A stretch of 37,030 nucleotides of DNA from W11650 sp041844915 (GCA_041844915.1 JBGZBY010000098.1:1-37030); one strand, 5' to 3'; shown: positions 24,552 through 32,836, counted from the first letter of the stretch. A program made the numbers and translations. The notes: generated from the sequence alone by a model not told the origin.

Positions 24552-25358
24552 TTAACAAAGATCAAGTGCAAATCGTTCCCGTAAAACTTTAAGCACGCCA
24601 CCTTCCTCGTTGCTCGGCGCAATATACTTTGCCATCTCCCGAAGCAGTGGGATCCCATTTGCCATAGCATAACTTTCTCCAACATTTTTTAGCATTTCCA
24701 AATCATTAAAATAATCACCGAATGCCATACATTCCTCCGGCTTCCAACCATATCGAGCCTGCAACAGTTTAACGGCATTGCCCTTACCTGCCGCCTTACT
24801 TAAAATATCAATCCAATCCGAACCAGAAACAAATATCTGATAATCCTTTTCTAGCTGCTCCAACTTCTTAAACAGCTCCTCTGCCCTTCCTCCACAAAAA
24901 AGAGAAATCTGCATAATCTCTTCTTCTTTCGTTCTTAAACAAACATCTTCTGTTAATTCTACATTATGATAAAAATTATGCGCTATTTCGGCAATCTGTT
25001 GCTGCTGCTCCTTCTGGCACTCAACAAATCCTACGCCTTTGCCGCATAAAACAATCCACGCTCCGCTTATGCCGCGCACTAAACTAACAATTTTCTCTAC
25101 TTCGCTGGCAGAAAGAATTTCCGAAAAAATTTGCTCCTTCCCATCATAAATCAGGGTTCCATTATCAGTTATCAATATTATTTCCTCTGCTAATTCCGGA
25201 AAATACTCTCTGACATTGTTATATTCTCTGCCAGTAGCTATGCCAAAACGAATCCCTTGCATTTGCAATGCCCGCACCGCCTCCGTTATTCCCTGTGGAA
25301 TCTGATGCCTTGAATTCAAAAGTGTTCCGTCCATATCTGTTAAAATCAGCTTAATCAT
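24552..25358 (-). CDS. Cof-type HAD-superfamily phosphatase
   Basis: 268 aa, HAD subclass IIB. Motif I is DMDGTLLNS (nucleophile Asp at residue 8), motif II ITDNGTLI region, and the C-terminal GDYFNDLEML with AMANG is motif IV. Family members dephosphorylate sugar phosphates, flavin or pyridoxal phosphates; the substrate is not evident. An ATG at 25379 is in frame, but AGGAGAAAAT precedes the ATG at 25358. The upstream region is the end of a broken hydratase gene. Confidence 0.9.
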   Translation of the reverse strand: MIKLILTDMDGTLLNSRHQIPQGITEAVRALQMQGIRFGIATGREYNNVREYFPELAEEIILITDNGTLIYDGKEQIFSEILSASEVEKIVSLVRGISGAWIVLCGKGVGFVECQKEQQQQIAEIAHNFYHNVELTEDVCLRTKEEEIMQISLFCGGRAEELFKKLEQLEKDYQIFVSGSDWIDILSKAAGKGNAVKLLQARYGWKPEECMAFGDYFNDLEMLKNVGESYAMANGIPLLREMAKYIAPSNEEGGVLKVLRERFALDLC

Positions 25359-25413
25359 ATTTTCTCCTATATCTCTCATTAAAGTGTGGAATGCCTCCTT
25401 TAAAGGCAGCCCT

Positions 25414-25944
25414 TTAGCAAAGGCTTAATTTTAGCGCTTCTCTTGCTTTTATCCTCCTGCCCGTAAACAAAAGCTCCTTTGCCTTTGCCATCCCGATCTC
25501 ACGCGGCAGCCGCTTGGTTCCGTTAAACCCCGGTACGATCCCAAAGGTTGCCTCCGGCATAGCAAAGCTTGCTTTCTCACAGGCAATGCGAATATCACAA
25601 CAGAGCAGAAGCTCAAAGCCTCCACCCAAAGGCATAGCCGTTAATCGCCGCAATCGTCGGCTTTAGCAGCAGCTCAATCCTGCGAAAAATATCGCGCTCC
25701 AATCGCGAATATTCCATTACCTCGAAGCTCCCCGCCTTTCCCAGCTCATCCAGATCAGCTCCGGCAACAAAACTTTTTCCTTCTCCGGTAAAAATAATAA
25801 CCCTGACCTCCGGATCCTCCGCCAAACTGCCTGCTCCAGTTCTTTTAAAACAGCAGAATTCAAAGCATTCAACGCCTCCGGCCGATGAAAGGTGAGTGTG
25901 GCAATCCCATTTTCTACGTTGACCAGCAGATAATTATACTCCAT
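25414..25944 (-). pseudogene. Enoyl-CoA hydratase/isomerase family, two frameshifts and C-terminal loss
   Basis: Crotonase-fold sequence spread over three frames. Piece 1 (to about 25830) has LLVNVENGIATLTFHRPEALNALNS. Piece 2 has AEDPEVRVIIFTGEGKSFVAGADLDELG. Piece 3 (from about 25630) has GGGFELLLCCDIRIACEKASFAMPEATFGIVPGFNGTKRLPR. A 1-nt loss near 25830 and a 1-nt gain near 25627 (TTTGGGTGG where TTGGGTGG is expected) separate them. The third piece stops after EALKLSLC, about 70-80 residues short of the family length. AAGGAG and a promoter remain upstream. Single-base errors could explain the frameshifts but not the missing C-terminus. Confidence 0.85.
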
Positions 25945-26037
25945 CCCCTTCTCCTTCCCAGCATCCAAGCAATGTTCTGCATCTATTCCTTGCCGCCAGC
26001 AATATCCCTTTGATGCCCGCTTTCATAAACCATCCCT

Positions 26038-26066
26038 ATCTTAGCACAGGAAAAGCTAAATGTAAA
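26038..26066 (-). promoter_or_regulatory. Promoter of the broken hydratase gene
   Basis: Minus-strand TTTACA (26066-26061) and TAAGAT (26043-26038) with a 17-bp spacer, about 95 bp before the pseudogene start. It may now drive the Cof phosphatase gene downstream. The rest of the gap up to 26230 shows no gene. Confidence 0.5.
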
Positions 26067-26230
26067 TCGGATTCCGGTTTTGTTATTTAGTTTTAATATT
26101 TTAAATTTCTCATGCTACTTTTGTGATTTCTCACATTTAGTGCAGCTTCCAGCTCACCGGAAGCTTGCTTTGAGAATTTGCCTTTTATATTTTCCTCCTC
26201 TGTCAAAAAGCGCCGTCAGAGCTATCTTTC

Positions 26231-26256
26231 AAAAATCAGCACTTTTTCTGATTTTT
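26231..26256 (-). terminator. Probable terminator of purC
   Basis: AAAAATCAG and CTGATTTTT form a 9-bp perfect stem with an 8-nt loop, about 75 bp past the purC stop. A smaller GACGC-TTTT-GCGTC hairpin (26275-26288) precedes it on the transcript. Confidence 0.55.
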
Positions 26257-26331
26257 CTGAAAAAAATCTCTGCCGACGCTTTTGCGTCCCTTGTTCTACC
26301 CTATTTCCGAACGACATGGCAAGCAGCCAAA

Positions 26332-27018
26332 TCAATCCGCCAGCATAATCCTTTCTAAGGTCAGCGGCTCAATATATTCGCCTGCCCGATAAGCCCTCAT
26401 ATTGCCTCCGGAGATCTCGTCGATCAAAACAATATGCTTATCCTCGCCGACTCTGCCAAATTCAAATTTGATGTCATACAGCTCTAAGCCTTTTTTCTTC
26501 AATTCTTCCCTAACAATCGCCGCAATCTTTCTGGTCATATCCGCCAGCGTTTGATATTCCTGCCGAGTCATAATTCCCAGCATATCCAAAGCTTCCTCCG
26601 TAATCAGCGGATCGTTCCGTTCGTCATCCTTCAATGTGACCTCAACATAGGCATCCAGCTCCTGACCGTCCTTGACATACTTTCCATAGCGGCGGAGAAA
26701 GCTTCCTACGGCTCGATAGCGGCAAATCACCTCTACACCTTCTCCAAAAACGGTAGCCGGAAGCACCGTCATCGTGCGTTCGGCAATATCGGCAGCCACA
26801 TAATGCGTGGCAATCCCGGCGGCATTGATCTTTTCAAAAAAGAATTGGGTCAATTTCAGTCCTGCCTCTCCGGCTCCTTCCATCGTCAGTCCTACCGTAT
26901 TGGCGCCCGGATCAAACACTCCGTCTACTCCCGTCACATCATCCTTAAATTTCAGTAAATAATTCCCATTTCCCAGATCAAATACATTCTTCGTTTTTCC
27001 GCGATAGATTTCTTTCAT
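26332..27018 (-). CDS. purC: Phosphoribosylaminoimidazole-succinocarboxamide synthase
   Basis: SAICAR synthetase, 228 aa, joining CAIR and aspartate with ATP in purine synthesis. Shows YRGKTKNVF (ATP loop), CRYRAVGSFLRRYG, DDERNDPLI and LIDEISGGNMR, all family hallmarks. An ATG at 27099 is in frame, but GGAGG lies 5 nt before the ATG at 27018, where the domain begins. It is monocistronic, with its own promoter, a 200-nt leader with a terminator-like hairpin, and paired PurR-type boxes upstream; no other pur genes are near. Confidence 0.95.
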   Translation of the reverse strand: MKEIYRGKTKNVFDLGNGNYLLKFKDDVTGVDGVFDPGANTVGLTMEGAGEAGLKLTQFFFEKINAAGIATHYVAADIAERTMTVLPATVFGEGVEVICRYRAVGSFLRRYGKYVKDGQELDAYVEVTLKDDERNDPLITEEALDMLGIMTRQEYQTLADMTRKIAAIVREELKKKGLELYDIKFEFGRVGEDKHIVLIDEISGGNMRAYRAGEYIEPLTLERIMLAD

Positions 27019-27097
27019 TGCAGCCTCCGTTTTCCGACTTATTCGACTTTTGCATGACGTCAGGATAAAATTTCTATTCTGCTTTTCCGTCCGAATC

Positions 27098-27145
27098 AAA
27101 AAACAAAATATTCGAGCATCCGCAGCATTTCCAAGCTGAACGAAT
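27098..27145 (-). promoter_or_regulatory. Terminator-like hairpin in the purC leader
   Basis: On the minus strand ATTCG...CAGC pairs with GCTG...CGAAT around a central loop, and ATTTTGTTTTTT follows. The stem is interrupted by unpaired bases. It could attenuate transcription into purC. I do not see the conserved core of a purine riboswitch, so this is a structural suggestion only. Confidence 0.35.
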
Positions 27146-27231
27146 TCCCAAAAGACCTTGTTCTTAGTAGAATTTTCTATTTCAGACCTTCTAAAGCAGT
27201 TTCCTCTGCGTCAAATTTTAATTACTTCTCT

Positions 27232-27260
27232 ATCATAATAGAAATCCTGAAATTTTTCAA
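27232..27260 (-). promoter_or_regulatory. Promoter of purC
   Basis: Minus-strand TTGAAA (27260-27255), 17-bp spacer, TATGAT (27237-27232). Predicted start near 27225, leaving a leader of about 205 nt. Confidence 0.8.
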
Positions 27261-27264
27261 GTCT

Positions 27265-27308
27265 TTTTTCGAACAATAAATTGTTTTTTTAATTTTTTGT
27301 TCGGATTT
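27265..27308. promoter_or_regulatory. Pair of inverted PurR-type boxes upstream of purC
   Basis: The Bacillus PurBox consensus is AWWWCCGAACWWT. The distal box (minus strand, 27308-27296) is AAATCCGAACAAA, 12 of 13. The proximal box (plus strand, 27265-27277) is TTTTTCGAACAAT, 11 of 13. They face each other with 18 bp between (16-17 bp is usual) and end 4 bp before the -35, as expected for PurR repression. Confidence 0.75.
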
Positions 27309-27321
27309 TTATTTTATCGGC

Positions 27322-27525
27322 TTAATCCTGCTCTTCGACTTCCTCCCAAAGGGGATAAAATTCTTCCAAATAACGTACTCTTTTCCGCGTCTGACGGGCA
27401 TATTCAATCTCAGAGCACCTCCCCTGTCTGCTCTCTACTACTTCTATTCCTCTCCCGATAGAGTTTTGTCCTTTGTCTTGCAGCCCGTATTTGCCGTTTC
27501 GGCTCTTTTGATCTACTCGTCTATT
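27322..27525 (-). pseudogene. Open frame without start, possible gene 3' remnant
   Basis: A frame of about 66 codons on the minus strand has no ATG/GTG/TTG with a ribosome binding site and ends ARQTRKRVRYLEEFYPLW then EEVEEQD and TAA. The last 30 residues look like a real protein C-terminus (charged helix with aromatic residues). No family recognised. The remaining bases to 27622 show no other feature. Confidence 0.3.
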
Positions 27526-27622
27526 TTACTACAACTTCTTTATTTTTCCATGGCCACCGTTTAAAATCTGCCTAGAATTTTATTAATTTTTATTTTAAAT
27601 TTATTTTTATTGCTTTCTCTCT

Positions 27623-28722
27623 TTATTTCTCTGCCAGCTTCCGAAAGAGTTCCCTCATTTCCGGATAAATCTGCCGAAACTGCCGATATCGCTGATCGTA
27701 AAGAGCTGTCAGCTCCTTCTCCGGCTCGATCACTCCGTTCGCTCGCGTCAAAGCCGCCGCACATGCCGCCACGCTGTCATAAAGCCCGCAGCCTACCATC
27801 GCCAGCATTGCTCCGCCATAGCCGGGTCCTTCCTCGGTTTGCGGCAGCTCTAAGGAAATACCAAGCACATTCGCCAATATCCTTCTCCACAGCTCTGATC
27901 TTGCTCCACCGCCGCAAAGCCGGCTCCGCTCAATACATATCCCCTGTGCTTTTGCAACCTCAAAGCTATCTCTGATGGCAAAGGCCACTCCTTCCAGCGT
28001 CGCCTGCACCAAATCAGCGCGCGTCGTGTCCAACGTCATACCAATAAAGGTTGCACGCGCATCGATATCATTGAGCGGACTGCGCTCTCCCATCAGATAA
28101 GGCAGGAAAAACACCTTTCCCCGTCCCAGCTTTTTCGGCCGGATTGCCGCCTGCTCCGCCAAGTAGTCCTCCGTCTTTAAAATATCCTCGCACAACCATT
28201 TATTGCAGCTTGCCGCCGACAGCATGCAACCCATCAGATGATATCCTCCATCCGCATGGGGAAAGCTGTGCAGCGAATTATGCGGATCAACCGCAAAGCG
28301 ATCTCCGGAAATAAAAATTGTGCCGGAGGTTCCAAGGGAAATATTGCAGCCGCCCGCTCCAACTGTTCCAGTTCCAACCGCCGCCGCCGCATTGTCACCT
28401 GCTCCGGCCGCCACCTTGACGCCAACCGGCAGAGACAGCCCTTCCGCAACTGTCGGCAAAAGTTCGCCTACCGTTTCAAAGCTCTCGAACAGCTTCGGCA
28501 TCTGCCATTCGCCAATTCCACAGATGTCCAGCATTTCCTTCGACCAGCAGCGATTTTCCACATCCAACAGCAGCATGCCGCCGGCATCCGAATAATCCGT
28601 GCAATGGACGCCGGTCAGACAATAATTGATATAGTCCTTGGGCAGCATAATTTTATGAATACGGGCAAAGCACTCCGGTTCGTTTTTTCTCATCCACAGA
28701 AGCTTGGGAGCCGTAAAACCGG
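27623..28722 (-). pseudogene. xylB: Xylulokinase lacking its N-terminal part
   Basis: FGGY-family kinase sequence from GFTAPKLLWM (about residue 135 of a normal ~490-500-aa XylB) to a normal C-terminus. KIMLPKDYINYCLTG, DAGGMLLLDV, GAGDNAAAAVGTG (conserved Asp), NISLGTSGTI, FLPYLMGERSP and LCGGGARSELW are intact. The N-terminal lobe with its phosphate-binding loop and sugar contacts is missing; in its place is a piece of an oxidoreductase gene. An internal ATG (28693) has no ribosome binding site. Normally XylB phosphorylates xylulose made by XylA, encoded just upstream, so the pathway would need another kinase. Confidence 0.85.
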
Positions 28723-28723
28723 C

Positions 28724-28912
28724 TCCAGCAGAGGAAGTGTCAATTTCCAGATACCATAACTAAAATTCATATTGACGCTGACGCCGTTCTTCATTTTCGC
28801 CACACCGGAATAATAGGTCGAAATCTCGACCGCCAGCTTTTCGCCGCATCGAGGCGGCAGAGTTTGCTCGATAATATCGGCTATAGGACTCCGGCTGCTG
28901 CCTATTCCTACT
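28724..28912 (-). pseudogene. Internal fragment of a Gfo/Idh/MocA dehydrogenase gene
   Basis: One minus-strand frame reads QTLPPRCGEKLAVEISTYYS, then GVAKMKNGVSVNMNFSYGIW and KLTLPLLE. It fits the conserved C-terminal-domain segment of Gfo/Idh/MocA oxidoreductases (GEKIxVEVPTHxxGxxxFxNGxxxTxxxSFDVWxxxLPxxE). It stops at CTGGAG, exactly where xylulokinase-like sequence begins in another frame. No start, NAD fold or end is present. The identification rests on motif spacing only. Confidence 0.65.
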
Positions 28913-29115
28913 AATCATGCCCCCGCTTTGAAAGCCCTTAAGCTATTAATTTATTTTATCAAAAAAATCATAAAAATTCAATTCTCCTTCTTGCCTGCGG
29001 CAAGCTGTCGCAGAGATATTCCAAAATTAAACCTCCCATTCAGCGCCGTACTCGCCGCCAAACAGGAGGTTCTTCTTTTTTCCTTATTTTGTCTTCTTTG
29101 CTTCTTCTTTATTTT
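28913..29115. other. Gap between xylA and the pseudogene junction
   Basis: About 200 bp of AT-rich sequence. AACCTCC (29030-29036) and GGAGGTT (29065-29071) can pair across a 28-nt loop, with CTTCTTTTTT on the plus-strand side; as a xylA terminator on the minus strand it is weak. No gene seen. Confidence 0.45.
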
Positions 29116-30441
29116 CTATTTTTCTCCACGGAACAGGATCTGATTGACGATACTTTCTAGTCTTTCCTGCCTGCCGCTGCCGGGTAGCTCCGGTGTACCC
29201 ATTGCTTCGGCGTAAGCAGCCAACTCCACCAGATTGGTCTGTCCAGCAACGATTTTTGCTCCGATACCGCTCTGATAGCTGGCATAACGTTCCGCCACAA
29301 AGGCTTCCAGCCTGCCATCCTCTATCAATGCCGCCGCCTTTAAAAGCCCCAGCGCAAAGGTATCCATGCCCAAAATAAAGGCCTCAAACATATCCTCCGG
29401 CAAATAGCTGGGGCGCCTGTTTTTGGCGTCAAAATTCAAACCGCCGGCCAAACCTCCCGCCTTTAAAACCTCAAGCATACACCAAGTCGCCTCATACACA
29501 TCGAAGGGGAATTCATCTGTATCCCAGCCCAGCAGAGTATCGCCCTGATTGGCATCAATACTGCCCAGCATTCCATGAATGGCCGATACCCGCAGTTCAT
29601 GGCGGAAGCTGTGTCCGGCCAAGGTCGCGTGATTGGCCTCAATGTTCATCTTAAAATCCTTATCCAGCCCATGCTGGCGCAAAAATCCAATCGCCGTAGC
29701 CGCGTCAAAGTCATATTGATGCTTCATCGGCTCCTTCGGCTTCGGCTCAATATAAAAATCACCAGTAAAGCCAATGCTGCGGCCATAGTCGACAGCCATC
29801 CGCATCAGGCGGGCAATATTTTCCTGTTCCAGCTTCATATCCGTATTGAGCAGAGTTTCATAGCCCTCTCTGCCGCCCCAGAACACATAGCCTCTGCCGC
29901 CCAATTTGACGGTCAGCTCCAGCGCCTTTTTAATCTGCGCCGCCGCAAAGCAAAACACATCCGCCGAGTTGCTGGAGCCGGCTCCATTCATAAAACGAGG
30001 ATTGGAAAACATATTGGCAGTTCCCCAAAGGCACTTGATATCGGTTCCCTTCATTTTTTCCAGGATATAATCGGAAATCTCATCCAAACGCCGATTCGTT
30101 TCCTTGATATCCTCCGCTTCCGGAACCAGATCGGTGTCATGAAAGCAAAAATATCGAATCCCCAGCTTCTGCATAAATTCAAAGCCTGCGTCAACCTTGG
30201 CTTTAGCATGTTCCATCGTTCCCGCCTGCGCACCAAAGGACTTGTCCGCCGTGCCTCGGCCAAACATATCCGCTCCCGTCGCACAAAGATTATGCCACCA
30301 AGCCATGGCAAAGGGCAAATGCTCCTTCATCGGCTTGCCCAAAACAATTCTTTCGGCATCGTAAAACTTAAATGCCAAAGGGTTGGCGCTGTCCGCCCCT
30401 TCAAAAACGATCTTGGGAATGCTTTTAAAAATCTCGCTCAT
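29116..30441 (-). CDS. xylA: Xylose isomerase (group II)
   Basis: 441 aa. Interconverts xylose and xylulose using two divalent metals. Catalytic CFHDTDL gives His101 and Asp104; metal and substrate residues Glu232 (IEPKPKEP), Glu268 and His271 (NIEANHATLAGH), Asp296 (DANQGD), Asp307 and Asp309 (GWDTDEFP) and Asp338 are all present. The ~40-residue N-terminal extension marks group II. RBS TAAGGAGGAAAA. A TATAAT (30466-30461) sits about 20 bp before the ATG without a clear -35. The neighbouring xylB is broken and no xylose transporter or XylR is in the window. Confidence 0.96.
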   Translation of the reverse strand: MSEIFKSIPKIVFEGADSANPLAFKFYDAERIVLGKPMKEHLPFAMAWWHNLCATGADMFGRGTADKSFGAQAGTMEHAKAKVDAGFEFMQKLGIRYFCFHDTDLVPEAEDIKETNRRLDEISDYILEKMKGTDIKCLWGTANMFSNPRFMNGAGSSNSADVFCFAAAQIKKALELTVKLGGRGYVFWGGREGYETLLNTDMKLEQENIARLMRMAVDYGRSIGFTGDFYIEPKPKEPMKHQYDFDAATAIGFLRQHGLDKDFKMNIEANHATLAGHSFRHELRVSAIHGMLGSIDANQGDTLLGWDTDEFPFDVYEATWCMLEVLKAGGLAGGLNFDAKNRRPSYLPEDMFEAFILGMDTFALGLLKAAALIEDGRLEAFVAERYASYQSGIGAKIVAGQTNLVELAAYAEAMGTPELPGSGRQERLESIVNQILFRGEK

Positions 30442-30697
30442 TTTTCCTCCTTATATCCATATTATACTTCGGGCTTTTATTTTCTGCTTCCAAGCTCTTG
30501 TCTGAAGCCTTTCTTCCAGAATTTCCCGATCTTTGAAACAAGCATCCATTCCGATCTTTCTGCTTTCCCGCTTCAAGCGGCGAAACCGCTTTGCGAAGAT
30601 TCAAGCCTGTCCGGTTGTATTTTCAATGTCTGTATCTCCGGCATGCGCGCATATTAGAACGACCTGCCAAAATAAGCAGTCCGTTAAGTTCAGGCTA
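30442..30697. other. Gap between DEAD-box helicase and xylA
   Basis: 256 bp. Holds an AAGCGG-CGAAA-CCGCTT hairpin (30575-30591) without a U-run and the -10-like TATAAT near xylA. No clear XylR operator or cre site recognised by eye. Confidence 0.45.
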
Positions 30698-32518
30698 TCA
30701 GCCCTTGGCAATTTCAACATTGAGCTTTCTACCTTTGATCCGCTTATTCTGCAAAGCGCTAAGTACCTTTTTGGCGCTTTCCTTGCTGACATCGACAAAG
30801 GCAAATTTATCGTACATATCAATCGTGCCGATATGAGCGGCGTCAATTCCGGCTTCCCCGACAATCGCACCCACTACGTCGCCAACCGACACCTTATGCT
30901 TCTTGCCGGCCGATAAAAACAATCTGACCTGCTCCTTTACCGCCTTCGCCTTCTTGGCACTGCGTTCAAAAAGCATTCCCTCCGTCTTGGCTTTTCGTTT
31001 GCCATGTTTACCATACTCCCCATATTCACCGACGAATTTTTCTTTAAAATCCAGCTCTCCAGCTCTGCCCTTTTTCTCCGCTGCTTTGCCTTTGCTTCGT
31101 TCTGCCGTTTTTTCCTTATCCCGCTCTTTGCTGCGTTCCCGATCCTTTGCCCGCTCCCTGCCGCGTTCGGGAATGGAACGTTCTCTTTTGGGTGCATCAA
31201 AGCGATAGTCGTTGACATCTCTTTCCTCGCCGGCCTCCTCCAGATCAAGAGTTTGCTTTAACAGCGCTGCCGCCAGCTGTTTTGCCGAAAAACCTCGACT
31301 TTGAAGCTTTTCTATCATTTTTTCATAGTCATACAAAAGTTCAATATCCATATTCGCCAGCAAATTCTCAGTAAATCGAGCCATTTGCTTTTCCTTTACC
31401 TCATCCCTTGACGGAATCTCCATTCGCTCAATTTTCTTTTTGATATAAGCCTCTACATTTCGGAATCGAATTCGGTCGAGCTTGGTGACGATGGTGATGG
31501 ATTCCCCCGCTTTACCGGCCCTGCCCGAACGGCCAATCCGATGGACATAATAGTCCTCCTTGTCCGGCACGTCATAGTTGACCACCAAATCGACGTTCTG
31601 AATATCCAGTCCTCTGGCAGCCACATCGGTACAGACCAAAATGTGCAGGATTCCACGATTAAATTTTTCCAGAACGCCCATCCGCAGCTCCTGCTTCAAA
31701 TCGCCATGAATCTTATCTCCCCAGAAGCCCTTTTCCTGTAGGGCATCGGTGATTTCATCCACCATTTTTTTAGTATTGCAAAAGACCATACAGCGCTCCG
31801 GCGATTTATCCTCCAGAATACGAAACAGCGCTTCCTCCTTTAATTCCTTTTTGACCGCGCAGTAGCTTTGCACTACGGTATCGGTCGTAATCCCGCTTGC
31901 TTTAATAATTATCTCATCAGGATTTTTCAAGTATTTCCCTGCCAGATCTACGATTTCCTTCGGCATGGTAGCGGAAAAAAGCAGCTTTTGCACCCCTTCC
32001 GGCACCTCCTTTAGGATAAATTCAATATCCTCACGAAAGCCCATTTTCAACATTTCATCTGCTTCATCCAGAATGACGGTATGCACCTCGCTAAAGCGAA
32101 GGGTCTTTCTCTCCATATGATCCATGATTCTGCCCGGCGTTCCAACAATAATCTGCACTCCTTTTCGCAACGCCATGATCTGCTTATAAATCGGCTCACC
32201 GCCATAGACCGGCAACGCTTTGACATTGTGAGAAAAGCTGAGAAGCTTGCGAATTTCTCCTGCTACCTGCACCGATAATTCTCTGGTCGGACACAGAATC
32301 AGCACCTGCGGCTTTGATAAATTTTCTTCAACCTTATCCAGAACGGGAATCGAAAATGCCGCAGTCTTGCCGGTGCCGGTCTGCGATCTGGCGATCACAT
32401 CCCCGCCCGAAGCGATCATCGGTATGACGGATTCCTGAATCGGTGTTGCTTCCTCGTACCCCATTTCCTCAATTGCTCTTAATAGTTTCGAGTTTGTAAC
32501 CAACTCATGAAATTTCAT
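30698..32518 (-). CDS. DEAD-box RNA helicase with C-terminal DbpA-type RNA-binding domain
   Basis: 606 aa, of the DeaD/CshA-DbpA group. Q motif near 25, motif I SQTGTGKT (45-52), PTREL, GTPGR, DEAD (151-154), SAT (182-184), and motif VI HRIGRSGR (326-333). A highly charged Arg/Glu/Lys/Ser-rich spacer (about 430-525, RERxKDRERSKERDKEK type) leads to a DbpA RNA-recognition domain (about 530-606, FLSAGKKHKVSVGDVVGAI). Likely roles are ribosome assembly and mRNA turnover, especially in the cold. RBS TTGGAGGAAAAAT. It lies 78 bp past hfq, on the same strand. The symbol is left blank because deaD, cshA and dbpA cannot be separated with certainty. Confidence 0.95.
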   Translation of the reverse strand: MKFHELVTNSKLLRAIEEMGYEEATPIQESVIPMIASGGDVIARSQTGTGKTAAFSIPVLDKVEENLSKPQVLILCPTRELSVQVAGEIRKLLSFSHNVKALPVYGGEPIYKQIMALRKGVQIIVGTPGRIMDHMERKTLRFSEVHTVILDEADEMLKMGFREDIEFILKEVPEGVQKLLFSATMPKEIVDLAGKYLKNPDEIIIKASGITTDTVVQSYCAVKKELKEEALFRILEDKSPERCMVFCNTKKMVDEITDALQEKGFWGDKIHGDLKQELRMGVLEKFNRGILHILVCTDVAARGLDIQNVDLVVNYDVPDKEDYYVHRIGRSGRAGKAGESITIVTKLDRIRFRNVEAYIKKKIERMEIPSRDEVKEKQMARFTENLLANMDIELLYDYEKMIEKLQSRGFSAKQLAAALLKQTLDLEEAGEERDVNDYRFDAPKRERSIPERGRERAKDRERSKERDKEKTAERSKGKAAEKKGRAGELDFKEKFVGEYGEYGKHGKRKAKTEGMLFERSAKKAKAVKEQVRLFLSAGKKHKVSVGDVVGAIVGEAGIDAAHIGTIDMYDKFAFVDVSKESAKKVLSALQNKRIKGRKLNVEIAKG

Positions 32519-32540
32519 ATTTTTCCTCCAATCGCTTTAA

Positions 32541-32601
32541 AATAATTTGCGCTTCCTTTTTCCTTTTCCATACTTCTCTTTTCTTTTAAACGCAAATTAT
32601 T
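32541..32601 (-). promoter_or_regulatory. Inverted repeat with purine-rich loop between hfq and the helicase gene
   Basis: AATAATTTGCG (32541-32551) and CGCAAATTATT (32591-32601) are perfect 11-bp arms. The hfq stop codon lies inside one arm. The 39-nt loop on the transcript is almost pure A and G (AAAAGAAAAGAGAAG, GGAAAAGGAAAAAGGAAG). TTTTAAAG follows the second arm, then the helicase RBS. It might slow transcription or expose an A/G-rich binding site. Confidence 0.6.
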
Positions 32602-32836
32602 CTCCGTCCTCACTCGTCAAGGACAAATGAATATCTCTGGACGGTACGACCGTAGAAATAGCATGCTTAAAAATAAGCTGCTGCTTGCCGTCCGCTTCCA
32701 AAATAACAATATAATTGTCAAAGCCCTTGACATATCCCTTCATCTGGAAGCCATTGGTCAAATACAAGACCACCGAAATTTTTTCCTTCCTAACCTGATT
32801 TAAAAATATATCCTGTAAATTAATTGCTTTATTCAT
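32597..32836 (-). CDS. hfq: RNA chaperone Hfq
   Basis: 79 aa, Sm-like hexamer subunit. Sm1 region ISVVLYLTNGFQMKGYVKGFDNYIVIL and Sm2 FKHAISTVVPSR are intact; N-terminus NLQDIFLNQVRKE is typical. Two ATGs lie 6 bp apart; the second (32836) is better spaced from GAGAGA, though the first (32842) is possible. It overlaps the miaA 3' end, so it is coupled to it, the conserved mutL-miaA-hfq order. The short tail (SLTSEDGE) is usual for Gram-positive Hfq. Confidence 0.96.
   Translation of the reverse strand: MNKAINLQDIFLNQVRKEKISVVLYLTNGFQMKGYVKGFDNYIVILEADGKQQLIFKHAISTVVPSRDIHLSLTSEDGE

Noticed and set aside
27019..27225. Purine riboswitch in the purC leader
   Set aside because: The conserved three-way-junction core and loop sequences were not found; the PurBox pair already explains control.
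29575..30657. 360-codon plus-strand open frame opposite xylA
   Set aside because: It is the antisense shadow of a well-conserved gene; the translation is rich in Arg/His/Ile with no family features, and there is no ribosome binding site.
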